A stretch of 60,429 bases of DNA from an uncultured Ruminococcus sp. (GTDB taxonomy: Bacteria > Bacillota > Clostridia > Oscillospirales > CAG-272): contig CACZNC010000009.1 of the NCBI GenBank assembly GCA_902782445.1, forward strand, positions 1 through 60,429, written 5' to 3'. Positions 1-9,388 of the stretch are shown here, piece by piece; position 1 is the stretch's first letter; each line of letters begins with the position of its first letter. The notes under the pieces were generated by a model that saw only the letters and a list, made by a program, of their open reading frames with translations, was not told where the DNA came from and did not search any database. The translations under genes were made by a program, and so were the position numbers.

Positions 1-156
1 GCTGACTCCATTTCGTTCAGTCTGTGTCCGCACACCCATATAGCCATCCAACCATATCAGAGTTATCGTTCGTGAGCTCATGATCAGAGATCATTCGCAT
101 TCTACGGAGAGCGATCAAAACCCATGAAGACAGCTTTATAGAAGGAATATAGTATC
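1..156. other. left edge, no gene recognised
   Basis: I see no recognisable gene in the first 156 bases. A short frame is open from base 1, but it is too short to identify. It could be the 3' end of a gene lying to the left. Confidence 0.4.
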
Positions 157-203
157 AAAACCGTTCGGAAAGAACTTCGATGTTCTTCATCCGAACGGTT
201 TTT
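157..203. terminator. bidirectional hairpin terminator
   Basis: A perfect 12-bp stem (AAAACCGTTCGG with its complement, 157-168 and 191-202) encloses a second short stem (AAGAAC/GTTCTT). It is followed by T residues on the + strand and preceded by A residues, so it can work in both directions. It lies just past the stop of the leftward operon that begins at 8385, and is its likely terminator. Confidence 0.8.
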
Positions 204-238
204 GATTTTCTATGATTCGGGAGATTTTCCGGCCGGAC

Positions 239-2200
239 TTATTTCAGCATCTCCTGCCCGCCGGTGACGGGGACGGCCTGACCGGTCTCGTACTTCTGGT
301 CGATGATGTAGGCGACCGCCTTTGCCACGTCCTCGATGCGGCATCCGCGTCCCAGCGGGACCTTCGCCTCGTAGAATTTGCGGACGTCGTCGACCGTCTT
401 CGCGCCGGGGACCTTGCCCGCGTTCAGATACTGCACGAACAGGCCCTTCTCGGGATCGCTCCACAGGGGACCGTCGAGGAAATTGCCCGGGCAGACGGCG
501 TTGACCTTGATGCCATAGGGAGCCAGTTCCAGCGCGAAGGACTGGGTCAGCCCGATGCCGCCGAATTTCGAGCCCGCGTAGGCGAAGTTCTTGTTGGACC
601 CGGCGAGACCGGATTTCGAGTTGATCTCGATGATGTCGGTCATATAGTCGGGGGCGGCGGATCTCTGGAGCTTCATGACGGCGGAGGCATACTTCGCGCA
701 GAGGAAGTAAGCGGTGTAGTTCACGGCGGTCACGAGCTCGAGGTTCTTTTTCGTCATTTCCTCGAGGGAACCGGCGCGGACGATCCCGGCGTTGTTGACG
801 AAGATATCGAGGCCGCCGAAGGTGAGAACCGTGTCTTCGATCATGGTCCGGACGGAATCCTCGTCGGACACGTTCGCGCTCACGGCCAGCGTTCCGGTCC
901 CGCAGTCCGTGGCGATGGATTCGGCCGTCTTCTTCGCGCCTTCAAAATTCATGTCCGCGATCACGACCGCCGCGCCTTCGGATGCGAGGAATCTCGCGAT
1001 GCCTTCGCCGAAGCCCTGGGCGGACCCGGTGACCACTGCGATCTTCCCGGCCAGCTTCTTTCCGCCGCCAGCCGCCAGGGAGACCTTCGCCCGGTAGCTC
1101 TCGACCTCCCAGTTGACGATGAAGTCCACCATCGCCGGAGCCATGTGCCGCACGCCGCCGAAGTTCTCCGCCATCACGGTGATCGCCATCGCGTCGTGCC
1201 ATACGGCGTCCGCTGTCTTCGCTTCCTTCATGGTCTTCCCGAGGGCGAAAATGCCGATCCCCTTCGCGGCGACGATCTTCGGCATGAATCCGCGGCGTTC
1301 GGTCAGCTCACGGAAGGCGGCGGCGATCCCTTCGGGGGTAAAGTCCTCGAGGAAGAGGGGCTCCGCCTTGCAGTAGACGATGTGGTCGGGGGAAAGCGGC
1401 TGTTTCAGAATCTCGAAGCTCTCCGCGCTCTCGGCGAACTGCATCGAGGTCTTGTCCGCGGAGAAGACGACGGACGCGCCGCCCTCGGGATCGTAGAGCA
1501 TACGGAGCACCGGGGCGATCTTCGCGGCTATGGTGCGGTCGGTTTCCGCTTCGGTGAAGTCGGGACGGATCTTGATGTTCGCGTCGAGCCGGTTCATCAC
1601 GTCCGCGACGATCTCGTCCAGTCCCGCAACGGTCTTGGCCGCGAAGAAAATGCCGTGATTCTGCAAGAACACCACGTTCGCGTCCCGGTCGTTTTCCTGC
1701 CGGTACTCCGCCAGCTTTTCCCGGCACTTCGAGGCGAGGATGTATCCGGGCTCGCATTCCTCCACCCACACAGCCTCGGGGAAGAGCTTCTTCACAGCGT
1801 CGGCCCCGTCGGCGTCGGCGGAGCAGGTCAGCGCGTTGACGCGGGAGGGATGGACGTGCAGAACGTATTTCTGGGGGAAGAGGTCGTGCAGAAGGGTCTC
1901 GACGGAGGGACGCTTCGCCTCTTCGCCGGGCAGACGCGCCGCCATCATGTCCTCGAGGACCGCCGCCTCGCGTACCGCCTGTTTCTCGGAATACTTTCTG
2001 CGCCAGATCTCCCCGAGCTTGCGGCGGCTCATCACGACGAAGCCGTCCCCGGTGATCGTGGCGAGAGAGGTCCCGCTGCCCTTGACGTACAGGGTCTGGT
2101 CGGTCTTCATGGAGGTGTTGCCGCCTCCCGCGAGGACCATCCCCGGGTCGCTGCCGTACCGGTTGGAATATTCCACCAGAAGATCGAGTGCCGTTGCCAT
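239..2200 (-). CDS. bifunctional class II aldolase / short-chain dehydrogenase (RhaD/YuxG-like)
   Basis: This 653-residue protein joins an N-terminal class II aldolase/adducin domain (about residues 1-350, with metal-type His motifs HVHPS and NHGIFF) to a C-terminal short-chain dehydrogenase (about 385-653). The dehydrogenase has the TGSAQGFGEG nucleotide-binding loop and the YAGSK active-site motif. Such fusions are known as bifunctional rhamnulose-1-phosphate aldolase/lactaldehyde dehydrogenases, but other sugar phosphates are possible. It is the last gene of the operon starting at 8385, 48 bases after the methyltransferase-PHP gene. PHP proteins often neighbour this family, which supports a sugar-related role. 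No kinase or isomerase is nearby. The family call is firm and the substrate is inferred. Confidence 0.85.
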   Translation of the reverse strand: MATALDLLVEYSNRYGSDPGMVLAGGGNTSMKTDQTLYVKGSGTSLATITGDGFVVMSRRKLGEIWRRKYSEKQAVREAAVLEDMMAARLPGEEAKRPSVETLLHDLFPQKYVLHVHPSRVNALTCSADADGADAVKKLFPEAVWVEECEPGYILASKCREKLAEYRQENDRDANVVFLQNHGIFFAAKTVAGLDEIVADVMNRLDANIKIRPDFTEAETDRTIAAKIAPVLRMLYDPEGGASVVFSADKTSMQFAESAESFEILKQPLSPDHIVYCKAEPLFLEDFTPEGIAAAFRELTERRGFMPKIVAAKGIGIFALGKTMKEAKTADAVWHDAMAITVMAENFGGVRHMAPAMVDFIVNWEVESYRAKVSLAAGGGKKLAGKIAVVTGSAQGFGEGIARFLASEGAAVVIADMNFEGAKKTAESIATDCGTGTLAVSANVSDEDSVRTMIEDTVLTFGGLDIFVNNAGIVRAGSLEEMTKKNLELVTAVNYTAYFLCAKYASAVMKLQRSAAPDYMTDIIEINSKSGLAGSNKNFAYAGSKFGGIGLTQSFALELAPYGIKVNAVCPGNFLDGPLWSDPEKGLFVQYLNAGKVPGAKTVDDVRKFYEAKVPLGRGCRIEDVAKAVAYIIDQKYETGQAVPVTGGQEMLK

Positions 2201-2248
2201 ATTGTCATCCTTCCTTTCACGAAAAGCAATTGTCTTATTGATGTGATG

Positions 2249-4837
2249 TCAGTCCGCGTATCCGCCGCGGCGGGCGTAGATGCCGGTGCGCTCGGCCAGA
2301 TCCGGGTATTTCGCGCGGGTCTCGGCGGAGAACATAGCGGAGGAGAGGTCGTCCGTCGCCGCCAGTTCGTGGCCGATCAGGGCGTAGGTCGCCTTCATGA
2401 GATGGGGGTAATCCTTCAGCGCTTCGCATACGAAGGACTGCCGCGGGGAATTGATGTCCTCGCCGGAGATCTGGAACAGGCCCCGTTCGTCGCACATCCG
2501 CATGACGCGGGCAAGCTGTTCCTTCGTGTTGCGGGAGGGCATGTAGGTGACGGCGTCGAATCCGCAGTCCGCGAGGGTATCGAAGAGCTCGTCGAGGTAG
2601 TCGTCCTCGAATTTCTGGGCCTTCTTGTCGCCGGTGGGGGATTCCCCGACGTCGCCGAGGTAGGCGTATGCGGAGATCGCACCGAGCCGGTCCGCCAGCG
2701 CCGTGAACTCCCGGATGTTCATGCACTCGTCCGTCGCGTCGACGTAGAATTTTTCGACGAGGTGCCCTTTCAGCACGCCGAGGATATCGTATTCATAAAA
2801 GTTGTCGGGAGCGGTGAGCAGCTTGTCCTTCGTTTTCGCGCTCATGGGGACCCCGGTGAGTTTTTCGATGAAACCGCAGGCGTCGGCCCGGTCCGGGTAG
2901 GCTCCCGTGATCTTCTTCGTCAGGGCGTAGCAGATGTGCCGCTCGGTGACGCTCCCGCCCTCCTTCGCCATCGAGAGGGGGTACACGTCCCTGTCGAAAT
3001 CGAGGGAGATCCCGGCGGAGGCGGTGAGGGCGTTGATGTTCGCCACCATTTTGCGGTTGCGGTCGTTGCGCTTTTCCCGCAGTCCCGCGAGCACGGCTTC
3101 CGCTTCCCCGATCTTCGTGTGGGGGATGCCGTGCATGGCGAGGTAGGCGCAGGACTTCTGGTCGGGGTTGTTGACCTTCCGTCCGTCGAGGGGCGTCTCC
3201 GTCACGTTGACCCGGCATTCAAAGCCGCAGGTCACGGGCATGTCCATGATCTTCCCGGCCTCGACGAATTCCCGGATGCCGCCGACGGAATCGTGGTCCA
3301 TGATCCCCGCGGTGCGGAGTCCGGCCATCCACGCGTACCAGACGGCGGAGGTGGGCGTATAGGGCGAGAAGGAGAAGCAGGTGTGGATGTGGTTGTTCAC
3401 GTAGATCCCGCGTGCGGGCGTGGGGATTTCCCCGGCGTCGACGGCTTTTTTCAGGTCCCGGAGGGCGTCCAGCCGTTCGGCCGCGGTCACGTCGGTGCGG
3501 GAGATCGTGCGGAGGCGTTCGTTTGTGTCCATGTCGTTCAACCTCGGATGTTCTGGTGTATTTCCTGCCCCGTCGGGATCGGAGGCGGAGCGGGAGGAGG
3601 GAGTCTCTTCCGGTCTCATGCCGCAAAAGATCCCCGTGAGTTCTGTCCAGTGTGCCGGGATCCGCTCTCCGAAGAGGAAGGCGGCTGCGGCGAGATATCG
3701 GTTCCGCGCTTTTTCCGCGTCGGGGGAGGCGGGATCGAAATTCTTCCGTCTTTCCGCCCGGAGCATGACGTTTTTCGGAGTGTCCTCCGGATCGATGAGC
3801 TCGGTGGCGTCGCAGCGGTAGCCCTCGGCCTCCAGTTTGAGCAGCCGCAGGGCGTCGGTGGCGGCGGAGGCCAGCTTCTGTCTCAGGATCGGGACATCCG
3901 CGACAAAGTCCATCGGAGGGCAGTCCATCGACCGGTTCAGTTCCCGCTGACAGCAGGGGGTGGAGAGGATCACCGTCGCTCCGTGTGCCGCGGCGAAATC
4001 GAGCACCAGATCGGTGGCCGTGTCGCAGGCGTGGAGGGAGACGACGAGATCGGGGCGGCGTTCGGGCTCGAAATCCCCGACGTTCATCGCGTGAAAGCGC
4101 ATCCCGTCGAATCCGGCTTTCCGGGCGATCTCCGCGCAGGTCTCCATGACGCTGGCTTTGAGATCGACGCAGTCCATTCTGACCCTGCGGCCGCAGATCG
4201 CGGTGAGGGTGTGGTAGGCGGCGAAGGAGAGATAGCTCTTGCCGCAGCAGAGGTCGCAGACGTAGAGCTCCCCGTCCCCGCCGATGCGCTTTTCCGCCTC
4301 CGCGACGTATTCGGAGAACCGGGCGATCTGGCGGAATTTCGACTGCGTCCGGTCGTGCACGCGGCCCGATGCGTCCGAGATCCCGAGGGCGGTGAGGAAG
4401 GCCTCGCTCCCGTCGAGAAGCCGCTTTTTCTCCCGGTCGTTGCCCCGCAGGGAGAGCTTCCCCGCCCCCTCCGCCGGTTTCCCGGGATCTGCCGCGCCGA
4501 TCTTCCCGCGTTTGAGAAGGGTGACGGTCCCCTTTTTCGAGATCATGAGGGAGGCACCTCCGCCCGCGTCCGTGAGATCGGCTTTGCTGAAGATCTCAAA
4601 GGCATCCGCCGCCGCGCTTCCGATCTCCTCCGGCGGGACATTCTTCTGGCTCACGCGGCCTTCGGTGAGGGAGGTTTCCAGCTGGAGAACGGTCTTTCCC
4701 CCGATCCGGCGCATCTCCCCTCGCATCTTGACGGCGTCCCCTCCGGCGGGAGAATGAAATGTGACGTTTTTCAGTGTCCCGGCTTCGGCGGACAGACGGA
4801 GCAGGGCGGCGAATTCCGCTTTTTTGTTCTCCGTCAT
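2249..4837 (-). CDS. SAM-dependent methyltransferase fused to PHP-domain phosphoesterase
   Basis: The N-terminal half (about residues 1-390) is a class I methyltransferase of the Methyltransf_32 type, with the SAM-binding motif VCDLCCGKSYLSF and the following motif SLHACDTATD. The C-terminal half (about 436-862) is a PHP-type metal-dependent phosphoesterase, with NNHIHTCFSFSP near its start and MDHDSVGG further on. The two are joined by a Ser/Pro-rich linker. Residue 436 is an ATG (at 3532) with a GAGG about 9 bases upstream, so the PHP domain may also be made separately. The start overlaps the plsY stop by 4 bases. The substrates are not evident. These are usually separate proteins, so the fusion is unusual. 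Confidence 0.75.
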   Translation of the reverse strand: MTENKKAEFAALLRLSAEAGTLKNVTFHSPAGGDAVKMRGEMRRIGGKTVLQLETSLTEGRVSQKNVPPEEIGSAAADAFEIFSKADLTDAGGGASLMISKKGTVTLLKRGKIGAADPGKPAEGAGKLSLRGNDREKKRLLDGSEAFLTALGISDASGRVHDRTQSKFRQIARFSEYVAEAEKRIGGDGELYVCDLCCGKSYLSFAAYHTLTAICGRRVRMDCVDLKASVMETCAEIARKAGFDGMRFHAMNVGDFEPERRPDLVVSLHACDTATDLVLDFAAAHGATVILSTPCCQRELNRSMDCPPMDFVADVPILRQKLASAATDALRLLKLEAEGYRCDATELIDPEDTPKNVMLRAERRKNFDPASPDAEKARNRYLAAAAFLFGERIPAHWTELTGIFCGMRPEETPSSRSASDPDGAGNTPEHPRLNDMDTNERLRTISRTDVTAAERLDALRDLKKAVDAGEIPTPARGIYVNNHIHTCFSFSPYTPTSAVWYAWMAGLRTAGIMDHDSVGGIREFVEAGKIMDMPVTCGFECRVNVTETPLDGRKVNNPDQKSCAYLAMHGIPHTKIGEAEAVLAGLREKRNDRNRKMVANINALTASAGISLDFDRDVYPLSMAKEGGSVTERHICYALTKKITGAYPDRADACGFIEKLTGVPMSAKTKDKLLTAPDNFYEYDILGVLKGHLVEKFYVDATDECMNIREFTALADRLGAISAYAYLGDVGESPTGDKKAQKFEDDYLDELFDTLADCGFDAVTYMPSRNTKEQLARVMRMCDERGLFQISGEDINSPRQSFVCEALKDYPHLMKATYALIGHELAATDDLSSAMFSAETRAKYPDLAERTGIYARRGGYAD

Positions 4838-5658
4838 TTCTTCTTTTTCCCCCCTGTGCCGCCCGGGAGCGCTCCGTAGTTGATCTTTTTCGGAGCCTGC
4901 CCGGAATTATCTTCTTCCCGAGGTTCCGCGGATTTTTCGGCGGCTTCCTCTTCGGCGGTCTTTTTGCTCTTCTTGAACTGGAATTTGCTCTCCGTTCCCT
5001 CGAAGATCCGCTTGAGGTTGCCCCAATGCTTGATGACCACGATGGCGGCGATCAGGATGGCGAGGATCTGGCAGATCCACATGCCGGTGAAGGGCCTTGC
5101 CTGATTGAGCCGGTTGAAGAGGAGGGGATAGAGGAGGGAGCAGAGGACGGAACCGAAGGAGATGTATTTCGTCATGCCCACCACGAGAAGGAAGATCCCT
5201 AATAGAATGAGGAAGATCCGCCAGTCGAGCATGAACAGCATCGCCGTGAGGCAGAGGATCCCCTTGCCGCCGCGGAACTGGTAGAAGACCGGGAAGATAT
5301 GCCCGATGAAGCAGGCAAACCCGGCGATGGTGGCGGTCAGATACCCGAAGCAGCACCACCCGATCAGGATGGCGAGCACGGTTTTGAGAAAGTCGCCGAC
5401 GAAGGTGAAGATCGCCGCGCGCTTTCCGTAGATGCGCATGATGTTGGTGAACCCCGCGTTGCCGCTCCCGTAGTTGCGGATGTCGTCGCGGTAGAACTTC
5501 CCCGACACGATGATGGCGGTGTTCACGGAGCCGAGCAGATAGGGGATCAGGATATACACGACGGCGAGGAGGAGTTCGGGCACAGTGGTCCTGTTCTGCC
5601 AGAGCGAGCCGATCAGCCCCATGTAGCCGGTCTGATACCGCATGAAAAACTGAAGCAT
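4834..5658 (-). CDS. plsY: glycerol-3-phosphate acyltransferase PlsY
   Basis: PlsY transfers an acyl group from acyl-phosphate to glycerol 3-phosphate, the first step of phospholipid synthesis, in the inner membrane. The protein has several hydrophobic helices and the family signatures LLGSVNTA, NYGSGNAGFTN and FRGGKG. A charged, Lys/Glu-rich tail of about 70 residues makes it (274 residues) longer than the usual ~200. The start codon overlaps the der stop by one base, and the stop overlaps the next gene by 4, so translation is probably coupled. The der-plsY order is common in Bacillota. Confidence 0.93.
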   Translation of the reverse strand: MLQFFMRYQTGYMGLIGSLWQNRTTVPELLLAVVYILIPYLLGSVNTAIIVSGKFYRDDIRNYGSGNAGFTNIMRIYGKRAAIFTFVGDFLKTVLAILIGWCCFGYLTATIAGFACFIGHIFPVFYQFRGGKGILCLTAMLFMLDWRIFLILLGIFLLVVGMTKYISFGSVLCSLLYPLLFNRLNQARPFTGMWICQILAILIAAIVVIKHWGNLKRIFEGTESKFQFKKSKKTAEEEAAEKSAEPREEDNSGQAPKKINYGALPGGTGGKKKK

Positions 5659-7010
5659 TACCGTTTGCCTCCGAAATCCTGATCCTCGTTTTCACCCTTC
5701 TGCCGGATGATGAGTTTGATGGGAGTGCCGCGGAACCCGAAGGTCTGACGGAGGCAGTTTTCGAGATACCGCTGATAGGAGAAGTGGAAGAGCTCGGCGA
5801 TGTTGCAGAAAATCACGAAGGTCGGCGGCGCGGTCTCGCTCTCGGTCATATAGTAGATCTTGAGGCGCCTGCCCTTGTCGGACGGGGGCTGGACCCTTGC
5901 CACGGCGTCCGCCAGCACGTCGTTGAGCATACCGGTGGAGACCCGCATCTTCGACTGCATGTTGACGTAGTTGATCTGCTCGAAGAGCTTCTCCACCCGC
6001 TGTCCCGTCTTCGCGGAGAGGAAGAGGATCGGGGCGTAGGTCATGAAGGCCAGCTCGTCGTAGATCTTTTTCGTGAACTCCGCGGTGGTGTTGTTGTCCT
6101 TGTCGACGAGGTCCCACTTGTTCACGCAGATTATGGAAGCCTTGCCCGCTTCGTGCGCGATGCCGGCGATCTTCGTATCCTGATCGGTGATGCCCTCGGA
6201 GGCGTCGATCATGATAAGGCAGACGTCCGCCCGGTCCACGGCCATTTTCGCTCTCAGGACGCTGATCTTCTCCACCCGGTCGTCCACCTTGGACTGGCGG
6301 CGGATCCCGGCGGTGTCGATGAAATTGTACCGGCCGTGGGCGTTCTCGAAATAGGTGTCGATAGCGTCCCGGGTGGTGCCGGGCATGTCGGACACGATGC
6401 AGCGCTCGTCCCCGAGGATCCGGTTGACGAGGGAGGATTTTCCGGCGTTCGGCTTGCCGATCACGGCCACGGCCACGGTGTCCTCGTCCTCTTCCTCGTT
6501 TTCGAATTCCGGGAGAGCGTCCAGCACCGCGTCGAGCACGTCCCCGCTCCCGCTCCCGTGGAGGGAGGAGATGGCGATGGGATCGGTCTCGAAGCCGAGC
6601 TCATAGAATTCGTAGAAGGTCGGGTCGACGTCGCCGATCCGGTCGGATTTGTTCACGACGGGGATGACGGGCTTGCCGCTCTTTTTCAGCATCAGGGCGA
6701 TGTCCAAATCGTCCGCCACGAGCCCCGTGCGGATATCCACCATGAAGATGATCACATCGGCGGTCTCGATGGCGATCTGGGCCTGCTCCCGCATTTTCTG
6801 CAAAATCACGGAATCGGTCTTCGGCTCGATGCCTCCGGTGTCGATCACCATCATGACGCGCCCGCGCCATTCGCATTCGCCGTAGATCCGGTCGCGGGTG
6901 ACGCCGGGGGTGTCCTCGACTATCGCGCGCCGCTCCCCGATCAGTTTGTTGAATAAGGTGCTCTTGCCGACGTTCGGACGCCCGACAATCGCGATTACTG
7001 GTTTTGCCAT
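5658..7010 (-). CDS. der: ribosome biogenesis GTPase Der (EngA)
   Basis: Der is a tandem-domain GTPase needed for assembly of the 50S ribosomal subunit. Two G domains are visible: GRPNVGKST at residues 10-18 with DTPGVTRD, and GKPNAGKSS with DMPGTTRDAID. A C-terminal KH-like domain follows. I chose the ATG at 7010 because GAAAGG lies about 10 bases upstream and the protein then begins MAKPVIAIVG. An upstream in-frame start at 7070 would add 20 unrelated residues and overlap the previous gene. The length (450) is normal. It lies second in the operon from 8385. Confidence 0.95.
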   Translation of the reverse strand: MAKPVIAIVGRPNVGKSTLFNKLIGERRAIVEDTPGVTRDRIYGECEWRGRVMMVIDTGGIEPKTDSVILQKMREQAQIAIETADVIIFMVDIRTGLVADDLDIALMLKKSGKPVIPVVNKSDRIGDVDPTFYEFYELGFETDPIAISSLHGSGSGDVLDAVLDALPEFENEEEDEDTVAVAVIGKPNAGKSSLVNRILGDERCIVSDMPGTTRDAIDTYFENAHGRYNFIDTAGIRRQSKVDDRVEKISVLRAKMAVDRADVCLIMIDASEGITDQDTKIAGIAHEAGKASIICVNKWDLVDKDNNTTAEFTKKIYDELAFMTYAPILFLSAKTGQRVEKLFEQINYVNMQSKMRVSTGMLNDVLADAVARVQPPSDKGRRLKIYYMTESETAPPTFVIFCNIAELFHFSYQRYLENCLRQTFGFRGTPIKLIIRQKGENEDQDFGGKR

Positions 7011-7059
7011 GTTCTCTCTATTTCCTTTCGTGCGCCGGAAAACCGACGGCATACGCGTT

Positions 7060-8385
7060 TCACATTCCACATAGAGCGTCGAGCAGGGCCGCTCCGTCGT
7101 TGTCCGCGAACTCCACGGGAACGCCCAGTCTTTTCGAAAGCTCCTCCGGGGTCATTCCGTCGAGGAAGAGGTCCCCTTCCGCCCGGAGCGTCGTCCGGGA
7201 GAGCAGAAGGACTTCGCCGAGATCCTCCCCTTCGAGCCGCGCCGCGATATCCCCGCCCGTGAGCAGACCCGTCACCGTGACCTCGCCTCCGAAAAAGCGG
7301 TTTTTCACGGGGAAGACCCGGATCTTGAGCATTGGGCAGCGGGATTCCAGTTCGCGGGCAAGCATGGAGATCGTCCCGTAAGCCGCCTCCCCCGTTGCGA
7401 CGGAGACGGTACGGTCCACGGCTTCGCATTCCCCGTCGTCCATCAGGGAGAGCGCGGAACGGAATTCGTGGATCAGCGAGGCCAGCATCCCGACGCCGTT
7501 GTCGATCTGGGGATAATCTCCGTAGAATTCGTCGGGGGGCAGGGGGACGCCGCTTTTGACGTAGAATTCGTCCGAGGGGAAGATCAGTCTCGCGGGACCG
7601 CCGTCCTCCGCCTCGTGGGTCCGCCCGAATTCCCCGTTGAAGCGTTCGATCTGCCGAATCACCGCTCCGCATTCCTCGGGGGAAAACGGTTCCAGCGGGT
7701 AGAGTCCCTCGCGGAAGGCGGTCAGTCCGACGGGGACCACCGACACCGAATCCATCGCGGGCCAGAGTTCGCCGAGATCCTTCATCGTCCGGTCGAGCTC
7801 GTCGCCGTCGTTCAGGCCGCGGCAGAGCACGATCTGTCCCCGGAGGGCGATCCCGGCGTCCGCCAGTTTCCGGAGATACCCGAGGACCTGTCCCGCGCGC
7901 TTATTCTTCATCATCCTGACCCGCAGATCCGGATTGGTGGCGTGCACGGAGACGTTCACCGGTGAGATGCGCATCTCGATGATCCGGTCGATGTCCTCGT
8001 CCTTCATGTTCGTCAGGGTCACATAGTTTCCGTGGAGGAAGGAGAGGCGGCTGTCGTCGTCCTTGAAGTAGATCGTTTCGCGCATCCCCGGGGGATTCTG
8101 GTCGATGAAGCAGAAGACGCATCCGTTCTCGCAGCGGTGCTTCTTGTCCATGAGGGGCGTGCCGAATTCCAGGCCGATATCGTCGTAGACGTTCTTTTTG
8201 ACGGAGACTTCGATGATCTCCGGGCCGCGGTGCAGTTTCAGCACGATCCGCTCCTCCGCGAGCCGGAAACGGTAGTCCAGCACGTCGCGGATGGGATGGC
8301 CGTTGATCTCGAGAAGCCAGTCCCCCGCAAGCACCCCTGCCCGGGCGGCGCGGGAATGGGGCAGCACCCCGGTGATTTCAGGCAT
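7060..8385 (-). CDS. DUF512 protein with PDZ and radical-SAM-like Fe-S domain
   Basis: The 441-residue protein has an N-terminal PDZ-like segment (about residues 1-60). A radical-SAM-like region follows, with a Cys cluster at C85, C89 and C92 (CENGCVFCFIDQ), and then the DUF512 C-terminal domain. The spacing CxxxCxxC fits binding of a 4Fe-4S cluster. The family is widespread in Clostridia and often next to der, as here, but its reaction is unknown. It is the first gene of the leftward operon, about 45 bases from the strong promoter at 8430-8458. Confidence 0.88.
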   Translation of the reverse strand: MPEITGVLPHSRAARAGVLAGDWLLEINGHPIRDVLDYRFRLAEERIVLKLHRGPEIIEVSVKKNVYDDIGLEFGTPLMDKKHRCENGCVFCFIDQNPPGMRETIYFKDDDSRLSFLHGNYVTLTNMKDEDIDRIIEMRISPVNVSVHATNPDLRVRMMKNKRAGQVLGYLRKLADAGIALRGQIVLCRGLNDGDELDRTMKDLGELWPAMDSVSVVPVGLTAFREGLYPLEPFSPEECGAVIRQIERFNGEFGRTHEAEDGGPARLIFPSDEFYVKSGVPLPPDEFYGDYPQIDNGVGMLASLIHEFRSALSLMDDGECEAVDRTVSVATGEAAYGTISMLARELESRCPMLKIRVFPVKNRFFGGEVTVTGLLTGGDIAARLEGEDLGEVLLLSRTTLRAEGDLFLDGMTPEELSKRLGVPVEFADNDGAALLDALCGM

Positions 8386-8429
8386 GGGACGGGCTCCTTT
8401 CGCAGGGAAAACACACTAGTACAGGATAT

Positions 8430-8458
8430 ATTATACACTCTTTTCGCCGAAAGGTCAA
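8430..8458 (-). promoter_or_regulatory. sigma-A promoter for the leftward der operon
   Basis: On the minus strand TTGACC (8458-8453) and TATAAT (8435-8430) are separated by exactly 17 bases, a near-consensus housekeeping promoter. It points into the DUF512 gene, which starts at 8385. Confidence 0.8.
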
Positions 8459-8520
8459 CACGAAAATCAAAAAAGACGGCCGCAGAGGGGCGGGAATCCG
8501 TTTCTTTGTCCGCCGCGCTC

Positions 8521-8549
8521 TTGCAATCGCTTCCCGGATGTGGTAAAAT
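8521..8549 (+). promoter_or_regulatory. promoter for the WalRK-like operon
   Basis: TTGCAA (8521-8526) and TAAAAT (8544-8549) are 17 bases apart. The promoter is divergent from the der operon promoter and leaves a leader of about 115 bases before the response regulator start at 8671. Confidence 0.7.
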
Positions 8550-8670
8550 ATAGTCGGAGTCTTTTCGGCCCGGGGACGCTTATTCCGGGCAAAACCGGCA
8601 ATCATGAATGTTGAGCCCCGCGTCACCCCCTTCATCCGGGAGGACGCGGAGGCGCGGAGGAACTTATTAG

Positions 8671-9387
8671 ATGGAAGACAGGAAAAAAATCCTTGTGGTG
8701 GAGGACGAGAAGAACATCGCCACCGTCCTCGCCTACAACATCAAAAAGGAAGGCTATGACTGCGACGTCGCCTACGACGGGGAGACCGGGCTGCACATGG
8801 CGACGGAGGGATCCTACGACCTTCTCCTTTTGGATATCATGCTGCCCCGGCTCAACGGATTCGAAATCTGCGAGCAGGTGCGGCGGACGAGCCAGGTGCC
8901 GATCATCTTCGTCACGGCCCGGGAAGAGGAGAAGGACCGGATCCTCGGGCTTGAGACCGGCGCGGACGACTATGTCACCAAGCCCTTCTCCTTCAAGGAG
9001 CTCATGGCGCGGGTGCGGGCGAACATCCGGCGGTCCGCGGGAGAGGTGATCCGCGGGAAGGAAGAGGGGACGCCCCGGGCCGAGCCCATCCGCATCGGAG
9101 AACTCGAAATCGACCGGGAGCGGTACTCCGTCACGAAAGCCGGCGAGATCATCGACCTGTCGAAAAAGGACTACGACCTCATCCTCTTCCTCGCGGAGAA
9201 CGTGGGGACCGCCTTCACCCGGGAAGAACTGCTCGGCCGGATCTGGGGCTACGACGACTACTACGGCGATATCCGCACGGTGGACGTCACGGTGAGCCGT
9301 ATCCGCAAGAAGATCGAGAAGGACCCCGCCCGCCCCGAATACCTGATGACGAAGCGCGGCGTCGGCTACTTCCTCTGCGACCGCTGA
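8671..9387 (+). CDS. walR: OmpR/PhoB-family response regulator (WalR/PhoP-like)
   Basis: A receiver domain (about residues 5-118, phospho-acceptor D55 in LLLLDIMLP, conserved VTKPFS lysine) is joined to a winged-helix DNA-binding domain (about 140-236, ending TKRGVGYFL). It is followed after one base by its histidine kinase, and then by YycH- and YycI-like genes. That gene order is what suggests WalR, the regulator of cell-wall turnover in Bacillota, rather than PhoB/PhoP. The response regulator assignment is firm; the symbol is inferred from context. Confidence 0.85.
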   Translation: MEDRKKILVVEDEKNIATVLAYNIKKEGYDCDVAYDGETGLHMATEGSYDLLLLDIMLPRLNGFEICEQVRRTSQVPIIFVTAREEEKDRILGLETGADDYVTKPFSFKELMARVRANIRRSAGEVIRGKEEGTPRAEPIRIGELEIDRERYSVTKAGEIIDLSKKDYDLILFLAENVGTAFTREELLGRIWGYDDYYGDIRTVDVTVSRIRKKIEKDPARPEYLMTKRGVGYFLCDR

Positions 9388-9388
9388 C

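Noticed and set aside
212..4879. Very long open frame on the + strand (about 1,555 codons).
   Set aside because: It lies opposite three convincing genes on the minus strand and its translation is low-complexity. It is a by-product of GC-rich codon use. Similar shadows at 13807-16278, 16623-20192 and 41819-44410 were dropped for the same reason.
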